Shown: piece after piece, positions 24,148 to 34,997 of the stretch
Layout of the letters: each line of letters starts with the position of its first letter
Numbering within the stretch: position 1 is the stretch's first letter
Origin: Heterobilharzia americana
Lineage: Eukaryota > Platyhelminthes > Trematoda > Strigeidida > Schistosomatidae
Length of the DNA: 64,000 nucleotides
Direction of reading: 5' to 3'
Assembly (NCBI GenBank): GCA_944470555.2
Contig: OX104134.1
Span: 112,958,701 to 113,022,700 of the forward strand
Position numbers and translations under genes: made by a program
The notes under the pieces: model-generated
What the model was told of the DNA's origin: nothing
The model's input: only the letters and a program-made list of their open reading frames with translations
Databases searched by the model: none

Positions 24148-27061
24148 AACCTCGCCTGGTTAACTAGTTTACTAGTTACTAGCCGGTCCTAAGCCCGGGT
24201 AAACAGGGAAGGTTGGGAATAGGGCTAGCAACCCTACCCCGTAAAACAAATCTAACCGCTAAAGAAACTTCAAAGCACAAACAAAATATAAAAAATAAAA
24301 ACAAACTCATTCCCCGCTGGAATCGGAGAGGCGAAATGACGCCAGTTGGTGAAAGCCTTGGGGAGGCCAATTGGCCGATGTGTCTTCTCTCGATAGAAGC
24401 GAAAGTAGACGTGGGGGCATGGAATGTCCGCACCATGTTTGAACCCAGTAAGGCAGCCCAGATTGCAAAAGAGATGAGAAGGTATAACATCGAAGTGCTT
24501 GGAATTCGCGAAAGCAGATGGAATGGGAGTGGACTCTGCAAACTGTCAACTGGAGAATCAATAATCTACTCCGAAATTGTCACACAGACGACGACCACGA
24601 GCCCACTGAGGGAGTGGCTATCATGACGTCCCCAACAGCATCGAGGGCTCTCATGCAGTGGGAACCAATCTCCTCCAGGATCATAACAGCAATGTTCAAC
24701 TCAGAAGGAAGGAAGGAAAGTCACAATCATACAGTGCTACGCTACGCACCTACAAATAATGCAGAGCAAGAGAAAAAGGAGGAATTCTACAGACAACTGC
24801 AATCAACACTGGACAAGACACCACCTCAGTTGGCGATATCGAAATTCTAATGGGTGGGGTGACATGAATGCCAAACTGGGAGGGGACAACACGGGAAGAG
24901 AACTAACCATGGGTCGAGAGGCGCTAGATGAAATGAATGAGAATGGAGAATTGTTTGCAGAATTCTGTGCATTCAACAATTTGGTAATTGGAGGCAGTGT
25001 GTTCAGGCACAAAGATATCCTCAAAGCGACATGGATTTCACCAGATGGACATACTAAAAATCAGATCGACTTTATCTCAATCTCAAGAAAATGGAGACGC
25101 AGTCTACTTGACACAAGGGCAAGAAGAGGAGCAGATGTAGGTTCAGAACAATCACTGTCTAGTGCAAGGAACCATTCAAACCAAGTTGAAAGCCTTCAAG
25201 GAAGGTGGTGATAGACCTCAATTCAAGTACAACACTCGGAAACTGAAGGATGAAATTAGAAAAAGGAGATCTTCACGGCAGCCATCAAGACAAAATGGGA
25301 GATATCGAGGAACATCCCTGAAGAAACCTGTGTGGAAGAGCACTGGAAGTCTTCGAAAGCTATGTGGAAAGAAACCAGCACAACAGCATTAGGAAGGAAG
25401 AAGAAAGAAGACAAGGAATGGATCTCGACGGATACCTGGAAGCTGATAGAGGAGAGGAGGATGGTGAAGCAGAAGATAAACCAGTGCAAGGATGCACAAC
25501 AAGAGGAGGAACTGAGTACAATGTATAAAACACTACACTGGATAAAGAAGTGAAGAAGAGTGCACGCAGAGACAAAAGACACTTCTGCGAAACACTGGCA
25601 AGTGAAGCAGAACAGGCTGCAGGTAGGAGAGACAGAGACCTGACAACATTGTATCAAATAACCAGGTTACTTATTGTCTGGAAAGAGATCGACGCAGACG
25701 AAACCAATGAAAGATGATGACGGAAATTTAATTACGAAAGAAGAGAAACAAAGGAAACGATGGACTGACCACTTCAAAAGGCTCTCTAATCGACCACCAC
25801 CTGCACTTCATCCAGAAATACCACCAGCGGCGCAGCCACAGAACTACAAGTTAACATAAATCCTCCGACAAAAATGGAAGTCCTGAACGCCATAATGCTA
25901 CTGAAATGCAGGAAAGCAGCAGGACCAGATGGAATCCCGCCAGAAGCACTGAAAACAGATGCAGAGACAACAGTGGACATGCTCACACCACACCACTATT
26001 GCAGAAGGTGTGGAAGGAAGAGAAGGTACCTGCTAACCGATTGGAAGAAGGGCTACCTTGTCAAACTGCCGAAGAAAGGAGACCTGAGTGCCTGCAAGAA
26101 CTGGCGCGGAATCACTCTCCTGTCCACCCAAAGCAAGCAAAATATTAAGCCGCATCATCCTGGAGAGACTAAAGGATTCACTGGATTCAAAACTACGACA
26201 GGAACAGGCTGGCTGCATTCAGGAAGTACAAATTATGTGCTGTCCAAACTGCAACGCTACGTTTCGCATCATCATAGAACAGAGTATAGAATGGCAGTCA
26301 ACTCAACTCTACCTCAACTTCATCGACTTTGAAAAGGCCTTCGACAGCGTCGACTGAGAAGTAATTTGGAAACTGCTTCAATACTACGGAGTACCGCCAA
26401 CCCTTCTCCGCCTCATTCAACAACTATATGAAGATGCCACATGCCAAGCAATTCACAATGGGAAGTTCAGTGATGCTTTTGAAGTGAAGACAGGAGTGAA
26501 ACAAGGTTGCCTACTATCCCTCATGATATTCCTGATCGTGGTCAACTGGATCATGCAACAAACAGTGGGGAGCGAGAAGAGGGGGATACGCTGGACTGCG
26601 GAAAATAACCTAGAAGATCTGGATTTCGCCGATGACTTGTATGGGATGTTGCACAAACTTGAAGATCTACAGGCGAAAACTAACAAGTTTTCAGAAGAGG
26701 TAGGGTAGCGAAGACGGGACTTCAGGTGAATATAGAGAAGACAGAGGTGATGAAGATACCCAACCAACAACAGCACCACCACCACCAACAGCAACAAACT
26801 CCAATCACCATCAACGGGATAAACCTAAAGGAAGTAGCCTTTTTCACCTATCTAGGCAGCACTGTTTCAACTACAGGCGGCACAGACGAGGACGTCAAAG
26901 CCAGCCAGAATCGGAAAAGCAAGACAGGTGTTTATTAGCCTGAAACCAGTGTGGAGATCTTCTGCACTCAGCATGCGGAACAAGATACGGATTTTCAACA
27001 CCAACGTCAAATGAGTGCTTCTGTATGGTTCAGAGACTTGGCGCGTTAAGAAAGGCATTTC
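24148..27061 (+). mobile_element. SR2-like RTE retrotransposon, copy 2 (3'-truncated, frame-disrupted)
   Basis: Starts with 'aacctcgcctggtt'. The endonuclease region spans about 24400-25160 ('VDVGAWNVRTMFEPSK', 'DMNAKLG', 'TWISPDGHTKNQIDF'). The conserved 'GSDH' end motif reads 'GSEQ' at about 25141-25152, so the catalytic histidine is lost. The RT region spans about 25874-26700 ('AAGPDGIPPEALK', 'FIDFEKAFDSVD' then TGA at 26356, 'VKQGCLLS', 'LEDLDFADDL'). It shares its central frame disruptions with the other copies and its abrupt 3' end with copy 1. A block at 26341-26420 is unlike copies 1, 3 and 4 and keeps the TGG where the others have TAG. The element cannot encode a working protein. 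Confidence 0.85.
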
Positions 27062-27062
27062 G

Positions 27063-27109
<47 letters not shown>

Positions 27110-27122
27110 ATATATATATATA
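27063..27122. repeat. (TA)n microsatellite
   Basis: TA tract, with short TATG interruptions, at the truncated 3' end of SR2 copy 2. The same junction is seen in copy 1. Confidence 0.9.
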
Positions 27123-27124
27123 CA

Positions 27125-27264
27125 CGAATGTACGGCTTGATGATAAATTCGTAGATAAGAGTCATCCCCGCTGGATATCTTGTTTTTATGTCACAGTGAG
27201 AATTATGAACGTATCACTGAAATGATTACCTGTTTTTAATATTTTTGCTGTATCCCCTCTGCTT
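27125..27264 (+). repeat. 140-bp direct repeat, 3' side of SR2 copy 2
   Basis: Second copy of the repeat at 24008-24147. At its variable base it agrees with the inverted copy at 10983-11121, so the inverted duplication was made from this copy. Confidence 0.9.
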
Positions 27265-27983
27265 CTCCCCCCCTCTAATTTTATACGGTTACACTGTATT
27301 AAGGCTACCGTATCACCACTTTCCTCCCTGTCTTCGTCGATCTACCTAGGCTTCTCCTTTTTCCATCATCTGCTTTCCCCACTTTTCTTTTTCTCTTATT
27401 TCCTTTCTTTTATCCTTTTTAGTTATCCTATCTTCTTTTCGGGACCAGCTCTAGCAATTGTCTGGCAGCACAATATTTTAGAAACCTCTACCCATCACAG
27501 CCTCAGGGCAAATTAAACACACCCACAAATTTGACGAATACAAGGTCATTTGTTGAGTTTATCAAAAATACCGGGGCAAGTGATTGAACCTGCTTAATCA
27601 GAATCCACCAATGACCTGTGAACACTCGGCAAGACCTGGAAGTGAACACGAAGGAATCAACTGGCTAACACAAGCCAGTAAAGCGTCTTCAAGGTTGGAT
27701 ATTATTACTTTTATTAGCTACTTCGTTTGCTGTCTTTCTTACATTTGCAGGTGTTTGAGAGTTGTTTGAGAAATGTCATCAGTTTTGAAGTCTGAAACTA
27801 AGTGTTTCGTTTTACGAAGCAGATGCATAAACTTATGACGACCGAGATCCACGCCCATAAACTGTCCTTACACTTTGTACCTGTTTCTTCTTTTCCCTCA
27901 AGAACCATTTGAAATAAACGACTACCGTTCAAGGTCACAATTGCCGCGCTCTGTTCGACGTTTCTGATTCAGCATAGTGCACA

Positions 27984-30174
27984 ATGGAGTGTGTTATTGG
28001 AATTAAGATGAATGATTTCGTGTTACTAGCAGCAGATATGCGCTGTGCACACTCCATCCTTACTATTAAACATGATGAGCGCAAAATGTATAAGTTCAGT
28101 AACCGTGTGCTTGCCGCCGTTTGTGGTGAATCGGGAGACACGTCTCAGTTTTCAGAATATATCCAGCAAAACATGCAGCTGTATGAAATAAGAAATGGTA
28201 ACTAATCTGGTATCTTCATTACCTTCAATAAAGGATACGAATTAACACCAAGCGCGGCTGCAAACTTCACCAGAAACAATATGGCAGAATCACTGCGGAG
28301 TCGAGTAAGATATGGGATTAAAGATTTCTCTTACTAGGCCAGTCACCATACTTTGTAAATATGCTGATCGCTGGATACGACTCACAAACTGGACCTGAAC
28401 TCTACTTTTTGGACTACTTGGCATCCCTAGTGAAAGTATGTTGCACTGAAGTTCTTATCATAATCCTCGTATCATTGATTCGGTTGCCAAGTCTTTTCAA
28501 AAACATTTGTATCATTGTTTCGATTTCCTCGTATTGGCTCTTTATGGCTGCTACTCCTACGTCCTTATACGAACTCTGACCCTGAGTTGTATGCTTGATG
28601 TAGAACGTACACTTCTAGCGAATAGTTAAAGTAATTATCCCTAACACTTTACATGCAAGTCTTTGAATACATCAGCACAGGAACTTTCCGAAGTGGTTGC
28701 CTTATGCCTGGTCTATGTTAAAGTTCAAAAGTTAACTGTGATACACGTTACGTTAAGATATTTTACATAAAAAGGGTCAGCTTTGAAACAATTTTTAGCT
28801 ACATGTTTTACTCAGAACAGTCTATATGTCAGTGAGCGTGTGAGTGAAATATTGGTTATCAAAAAAAGCAGAAATAAGAACGTGTGACTGCATCAGAAAA
28901 AAATGAAGAACTTACTACGTAGACAAACTGAAGTGTGTTCCTACCTGCTCCAGTCATTTGAGAATGTGATTGAAAATCCTAAATTAAGTAAAAAGATACA
29001 GTCTGAACAAAGTCTAGAGCAATCTTGAGATTTTACCAGGTGCTTATATTACTGGCCATAATAGAAACTTCAGGTGTGAACCAAGGATGGTTCATACCCA
29101 GTCCTATCGTTTGATAGGTGTAACCCATTGATTTAGGCACTTTGATTGCAGTCAGTGGGCCCTTGGTTCGGACCCAGCTCGTATTCGTCTCGGGTAACTG
29201 AGTAGTATCATAAACTTTCGCACAACATACTTCCCTTTGCGGTCCTGATATTACTTATCTTTGATTGTAAGTCGGCAGTTTACAGCTTGTTTTGAACTTA
29301 ACGCATCAGCTGACACCGATAAATACCTAAAAATGTCTGTCTCACTTTCGCGAATGATGCGTCACCTGAATAGAGTTACACTACACCCTAAGCACTTTCC
29401 AAGTGTTGCTACCAAGCGCTTCGATGGGAGGTCTCATTGACAGTTCATGAGCTTTTTGATAGCTTATCTGAGTTTCCCATACCTTTTGAGTTTAAGTGCG
29501 GTAAAACCTGAAATTTGTCAGTGCAAGTGGTGGACAAAGTATTGTTAACAAATATTTTATCGCAAATCTTAAAATTCCATTTGAAATGGCTTTCTGCTAC
29601 TGCCTTTTCATCGTTTTTTTGTCGCTCCGCAAGAAGTTGCGACTAGTTAGTGCCAGCACTCAAATTCCAGCCATCATGTCATGGGTTCAAACCCAGCTGT
29701 ACATCCGAGGTTCGCTGATCAAAGCAGTATCATTTTCTACCACGTAACTGATGTGACTCACTGCATAGTACATAAATCAGTTGAATTGTTGAGTTACATC
29801 TCTCTTCTGCTACTTTCATAAGAAGTAGGTCGTAAATAAATTTTCGTCTTGTTTTGGTGTATACTGCATATTTATTTCAGTGTTCGTAACGAATCCGAAA
29901 TTTTTGCTCTTTAGTAATCAGCCTATAAATCATTTTCACTCTACAGGTTCCTTTCGCTGTTCATGGTTATGGTTCTCTGGTTACTCTGAGTATCTTGGAT
30001 CGCATGCACCGCCCCGACATGACTGTAGAGGAAGCCGTTACATTACTACGTTCGTGTATTCAGGAAGTTCAAAAGCGTTTAGTGATCAATCTTGATAGAT
30101 ACATGGTCCGTATTGTTACGAAAGACGGCATTGAAGAGCTACCAGACCTGACTGATTTTGCAGTAAAGGTTTAG
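27984..30174 (+). CDS. PSMB2: Proteasome subunit beta type-2 (beta4 of the 20S core), four exons
   Basis: Exons are 27984-28197, 28234-28304, 28343-28435 and 29947-30174. All splice sites are GT-AG, joining gives one frame, and the product is 201 residues, the same length as human PSMB2. Recognisable stretches run in order: '[20 protein letters not shown]' at the start, '[15 protein letters not shown]', '[17 protein letters not shown]' across exon 2, '[20 protein letters not shown]' in exon 3, and '[14 protein letters not shown]' in exon 4. The subunit belongs to the outer beta ring of the 20S proteasome. In this family it lacks an N-terminal propeptide and active-site threonine, so it is structural. 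Introns 1 and 2 are only 36 and 38 bp, a size range typical of 5' introns in schistosome genes; intron 3 is 1511 bp. The frame is clean, so the gene looks functional. Confidence 0.95.
29085..29235 (+). mobile_element. tRNA-derived SINE-like remnant in PSMB2 intron 3
   Basis: Contains a box-B-like 'ggttcggaccc' and the downstream 'gagtagtatca' block that also follows box B in the better copy at 30361. The head is poorly preserved. It probably belongs to the schistosome alpha-type SINEs. Confidence 0.45.
29640..29790 (+). mobile_element. tRNA-derived SINE-like remnant in PSMB2 intron 3
   Basis: Has a good box B ('gggttcaaaccc') followed by 'ccgaggttcg' and 'gcagtatca', the same order as in the copies at 30361 and 57780. 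It is a second insertion in the same intron and orientation as the gene. Confidence 0.5.
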
Positions 30175-30181
30175 AATTTAT

Positions 30182-30187
30182 AATAAA
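30182..30187 (+). promoter_or_regulatory. PSMB2 polyadenylation signal
   Basis: A canonical AATAAA lies eight bases after the PSMB2 stop codon. This implies a very short 3' untranslated region if it is used. Confidence 0.6.
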
Positions 30188-30360
30188 CTTTTATAACGCG
30201 TTCAGTTATTATGTTGTCGCACACTAGAGGCTCCTTACCCCCGTAAAGTTGGTTGCTTAGGTATTTCTTTATTGTTATTTACCACTATATAAAACCCAAA
30301 ATACAATGCACTAGTATGGGACTCAGCAGTGCCTATTCGACCCAGCGCCTTTCTCTTGGG

Positions 30361-30545
30361 TCATGAAGTGTGGCTCAGCGGTTTGGCGAGATGATCTACA
30401 ACCATTGGTTCACAGGTCCGAGCCCCACTCCACCTACCGAGGTTTGGGAAACCAGGTAGTATCACCAGCCTTCACTCAATAGATGCGACCCATTGCCTAC
30501 TGCACGAATGTGCAAAAGGTGGCTGAGTGCGTCTCGTTCTTTCGT
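30361..30545 (+). mobile_element. tRNA-derived SINE (alpha-like)
   Basis: Starts with a box-A-like 'tggctcagcggttt' and has box B 'ggttcacaggtccgagcc' about 35 bases further on. The body 'ccgaggtttgggaaacc', 'gtagtatcacc', 'acccattgcctactgcac' and 'tggctgagtgcgtct' is seen again, inverted, at 57780-57960. That pairing supports a dispersed RNA polymerase III-derived element. Confidence 0.7.
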
Positions 30546-32195
30546 TACAGTACACTATCGTGGACTAGTCCAGGCTTTGTGACATACAAGTTATCCTTTC
30601 GCGAAGATCCACTAGGTTAAAAACGAAAGAAGTCCAATGTTTAACGTTATTTGCGTGCTGACCAAGGATCCTTTTACTCGTTTGAAACCTGTCAGACTTC
30701 AGAATAATTAAACTAGCATAAACAGTATATTTCCATAGAAGAATTAGATTATCATCACGACTGATGTGTTTAAACATGAGTCATTTGCATGCTGAGTGAA
30801 AACAGATGCTCTCAGTGAAAGGTTTGTAACCATATTCTTAGGTCGACGGTGTCGCTTGATTGTCGCGTAACATCCGGAGTATCAGGATATCGACTTGAAC
30901 TTCATCCCATACTCATTTCTGTGTTCCTCCTATAGAATGACTAATTAATTCATACTGCTCAAAGATTGCTACACACCAGATAATGTGAGATTCAGAATCG
31001 ATCGATACCCCTGAAAACCATTTCGCGTAAACGGTTCAAAGCATCACTTTCATGTGATACTTTTTATCTCTTAACAGTCCCAAAGTAAACCTGGCATCAC
31101 TATTTCAAATATCCACTGATAAACTACGACTTCTGCTACTTTGTTTAAATACCCTGTAGTAGTTCTGTAACGACGGCACAAAAAATTATTCTCTATCTTC
31201 CTTTGCCTTTCCTACGTCAATCCGATCCAATGTCTACTCGAAGAACTGCGTATTTTTATTATCACATCGTACGATCTGCACAGCTTGAAGCCTTCCGTAC
31301 TGCTTAGTCTTAAGGGACCTCATTAATTAAGGGGATAGCGTGTTTATATAACTAGCAGAAAAAACCAGAACATGTATCTTGTGCTTAGTCGATTTTTCAT
31401 AACTGGTAACATTGTTCATCAGCTCTTCTAGTTAATCACCAGTCGTGTTTCACTTCAGCGCTTACGCTTACCAAATCGTTTACTCTCATTTGTAATTCCA
31501 GTCGGTTTCATTTGAGTAATGTTGATTATTGACAGTTCATACAATCAATACATATGTTGTCCAGAGTAAATATTGCCTAAACGAAGTGACGGGAACGGAT
31601 TTAGCTATATATTATTAAAAATAGGAAGAACTATCGTAATATTATCCCATTTTTCATAATAGATAATCGAAACATACATCCACATTTTAGGAAATGATTA
31701 CTTTGTGCAGCTTAGATTGTGTGCTCCGAAGTTACTGGATGGATTTTTACCAATCACACCAATATGTCTGTGGATCAATCACGAATTGGTTCGCAAGATA
31801 GTCTCACAGGTTTCTTGGAAAAACATCCAAAAAGAGAAAGCAAGAAAAATGTTGGAAAAACCTTCAAAGAATAGTGATTTGACAGCGTCAACAACATTAA
31901 TCCCTTATTACAAGGCAGAAAAAGTGTACACTTCCAAACACCGATATATGTATAACATAAGGAGGATTTATGCATATAATGTATGTACAAGGCATCTAGA
32001 ATCAATCGCAATGATCGTGTTGTTTCACCGTCAGTGATGTCTTATGGACTTAAGAGTATACAAATGCATATAGACCAAATAGGAACTGAAAAGAACTTAT
32101 AAATTTGTGCATCATGAAAGACAACGAAGAAAAATATAAATTAATGGTAAAAGGCATGTTTGCTTTTGTTTATACGTGTGACAATTTCGGTTTGT
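30546..32195. other. Intergenic, no recognised gene
   Basis: AT-rich. A 110-codon plus-strand frame at 31705-32037 has no recognisable domain. The part above about 32000 may be 3' untranslated sequence of the convergent G-alpha gene. A TTTATT (AATAAA on the minus strand) near 32200 could be its polyadenylation signal. Confidence 0.35.
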
Positions 32196-32402
32196 AAACT
32201 TTATTTTTGGCACGCACAAAAATTGTTAGGATGGCAAAGATTTATAGCTTAGGTACATAATTTTCGTCCCACTTCAGTTGAGTGATATCGAAAAGCGTCA
32301 ATAGCACCAGAAACAAAGTCTCAATAAAACGATTTAGTTGTTGTGATTGGGTGTGAAATTGGAGGTACACATTTTGTAACACTGCATGTATATGCAACAT
32401 AT

Positions 32403-33139
32403 TTAACTCATCATGATACGGCGTAAGTTATTATGTAAAACTGTATCTTGCATAGCGTTGAATACTGTCTCAATATTACGCCTATCCACAGCAGTTGTGA
32501 AGTGACGATAGATCATTCGTTTTCGTATTGGCGCTGAATACCTCAAATTTGCTGATACAGGTGCAGAATTTTGTCTGTGAAGAGAAGAACATTTGGTTGT
32601 ACTATTGAATGATGTATGTGAAAGGCTTGAACGACCATGTATATTTGTTAGATGTGTGTCTGGTGGGAAGCTATGACTGATTAATGAAGCAAACGCTTCA
32701 ACCATAAACGTTTGAACGTCTTGTAAATAGAATGGATCCATTTTCGTAGGATAATTAGGAAATTCATCGCGAATGTTTGATGTTCGAGCATTTAGTTTTT
32801 CTTTAAGTATATCAGTTTTATTGAAAAATATAATGATTGAAACACGTCTAAAAGCGACATGATTTATCAACCCTTCAAAAATTATCATAGCTTCGCGTAA
32901 TTTATTTCGAAATTCTTTAGTTACCCTATCTTGATAATGTTCATCATAATGACTAGAAGCAATAAGGAACAGAACAGAATTCATATCAGCAAAACACTGA
33001 CACCACTTACGACGTTCTTTTGTTGACCACCAACATCAATAAATACAAGTGACAATGAGTGTAAGTTTATTTCTTCTTCAATAATGGATTCTGTGGGTTT
33101 ACGTGACCAGACTATATCTTCATCAGTTGGACGATAGTT
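32403..33139 (-). CDS. G-protein alpha subunit, G12/13 class, 3' exon with one-base frameshift
   Basis: Partial gene. A minus-strand exon opens after a 'ttttcag' acceptor at 33140-33142 and ends at TAA 32403-32405. It encodes the 'TDEDIVWSRK' stretch, G3 'IDVGGQ' (about 33025-33045), 'ERRKWCQCF', G4 'FFNKTDIL' (about 32810-32835), 'RHFTTAVDRRNIETVF' (the G5 region, about 32445-32520) and a C terminus 'DTVLHNNLRRIMMS'. 'RHFTTAV' with the 'LR.IM.' tail points to Galpha12/13, which couples receptors to RhoGEFs at the plasma membrane. Reading through needs one extra base near 33018-33025, just after DVGGQ. Adding one base makes the exon exactly 246 codons. A Ser-rich insert of roughly 45 residues lies before 'RHFTTAV'. 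Upstream exons with the P-loop are not in view. The frameshift may be an assembly error in an A run or a real mutation. Confidence 0.8.
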
Positions 33140-33714
33140 CTGAAAAATAAAATTATATGCAGGTATTCAAGTATACAGGTATAACTATACCGATAGTATG
33201 AGGCCTAATTAAGGAGGATGAAATCGAAAACGAAAGTAGTATGTTACGTAAAAGTGTAATCGCAAATTCGTGCCACAGCAACATGCTTACTAGTATCGGG
33301 AGGAATGAGAGGCAGGGTGGATTAAAAGGAAGGCAGGCGGACAAGCATTATATTCTTATAGTTATAAATCTGTATCTGCACCAATGTCATCAGTTGTGAG
33401 TTTCAAAACCAAGCGTTTTCAGCCAACTGTTTTTAATATTTCGCAAATGTATACTTCCCTGTATTCAATGACTTCCTAAACTAGGTACATAGTTTATGCT
33501 CATGAAAACAAAACAAGATACCAGCCATTATTCGTTACAAGCTCCCTTACACACTGCAACACCATGAGTCTATTTTATGGCGCATCAGCTACGGAATCAG
33601 CCTTTTCATTTACGTGTAATCATATAGTTGTATTCGTAAGTGGAAATCTATATACAAATGGACGTTTCAAACTGAGAAACAGGTGCATAGCATCATGCAA
33701 TAGACTGAATCGGT
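33140..33714. other. Probable upstream intron of the G-alpha gene
   Basis: Follows the splice acceptor of the G-alpha exon on the minus strand. I found no further exon carrying the P-loop or switch I. The intron must extend beyond this stretch, through the transposon cluster, if the gene is complete. Confidence 0.4.
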
Positions 33715-34030
33715 TTTACGGAGTCATGTAGGGAGATGTAGACTACCTGGCTGTGGTCTCCGAGACGATAGGAATTAGTGTTTGAAGACTTAATGAAATG
33801 GTTGAAAATCGGTCACAATGGCGCAGATGTATCCATTCTTTGGCATCTAAAGCTTTAATCTTCAGACTAACCATTTTCAAATTCGCTCTCTCCCCTTGAT
33901 ATCAGTCTTGTCTATCCACCCGCTCTTTGTATACTACAGTGAAGTGTGGTAACTTGAACGATGCACCTGTATCCGAGGTTCTATGTTGATTTTGTGTCTA
34001 ACGCAGCAGCAATAAAGAACTGATAGTACT
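33715..34030 (+). mobile_element. LINE-X C-terminal end and 3' untranslated region
   Basis: Begins with the C-terminal module ('GRCRLPGCGLRDDRN' near 33740) and continues into the shared 3' end ('tctaaagcttta', 'ctttgtatactacagtgaagtg', 'taacttgaacgatgc'). It has the same arrangement as 37195-37520. It is 5'-truncated and not coding. Confidence 0.65.
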
Positions 34031-34399
34031 AATATGCATATATTCACCAGCTACTAACCATTTCTAGCCCGGGGTACTTAAGTTAGTGATTCGTAAGTTA
34101 TATCGAGTTTGTGACCTTGTAAATCACTTGCCATCACTAGATCATTGAGTATTCAATATGAGTAAGTGATGTTCTCCGAAATGCGATGAATACACCAGTC
34201 TCATAATAATAACTTTATTCGAGACAGTATTTTTATATACTATACAGTTCTCAGTATAAGATACTGTAACACATTAACATAGTTTTCAATGGTGATAATC
34301 ATAGAAACTAAATAATATGATAACGGTTACCAGTGTGTAGCAGTAAGTCGTAAATCATTACTTTAAAAATGGGGAAATTAAGACTAGATAGATCAACAC

Positions 34400-34915
34400 A
34401 GAACCTCAGTTTAGGTTGCTACATTTCACAATGTCATACAAAGAAAGAAAGGGTAGAGAAAAAGCGACATCAAAGTAGAAAAAGGTGCATAGGAAGGGGA
34501 GGAATTTAGAAGTTAAAATAAATGAAAATGTGCAAGCTTTAGAAGACATCAAAGAATGAATACATCTACACCCTTGTGACCGGCTGCATCAAGGGTCTCA
34601 ACTATTGATTCCTGTCATTTCGAAGACCCCATCCAGGTGATCTCTATATCTCACACTGGAAATAGCTGCAGAATAGTCCTGAAGCATCGTACGTTTGACT
34701 GGTGCGAAACGCATGTTGGCCAAATATATTCAGATTTCTGCTCAAGCCGTTCAGAAGATCCTATATTTTGGCAGCTCCCTCACCTAACAGAAATATGTCG
34801 TCTGCGTACTCCAACTCAACCAGATTCGCCCCAGGGAGTAAGTCAATCCCTGCAAGGTCAGAGGTTGTGTCCTTTAATATATCTATAACGAAGCAAAACA
34901 GAAACGGATAAGCAC
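34400..34915 (-). mobile_element. LINE-X remnant with reverse transcriptase YADD block
   Basis: On the minus strand, 34910-34690 decodes to 'DLAGIDLLPGANLVELEYADDIFLLGEG', here read in two parts and partly in a second frame. That is the RT catalytic block with YADD intact. Below 34640 it passes into the 3' end shared with 120-320. Most of the thumb and C terminus is deleted. Confidence 0.6.
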
Positions 34916-34997
34916 GTATCTCCTGCGAAAGCTACTAGTTGTCGCCAATTCAGATGACGACTCTTCATAAGCCCCGAAACCACTGCGTGAACTCGAG

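Larger units (their letters stand above)
26421..27884 (+). repeat. Right arm of the 1.46-kb inverted duplication, ending next to PSMB2
   Basis: Inverted match to 10363-11818. It contains the 3' part of SR2 copy 2, the TA tract, the second 140-bp direct repeat and about 620 bp of flank. The homology stops 99 bp upstream of the PSMB2 ATG, at a pyrimidine-rich run. This arm is probably the original location because its flank continues into a real gene. Confidence 0.85.

Noticed and set aside
31705..32037. 110-codon plus-strand frame near the G-alpha gene
   Set aside because: Low complexity, no domain, and partly overlaps the presumed 3' untranslated region of the opposite gene.
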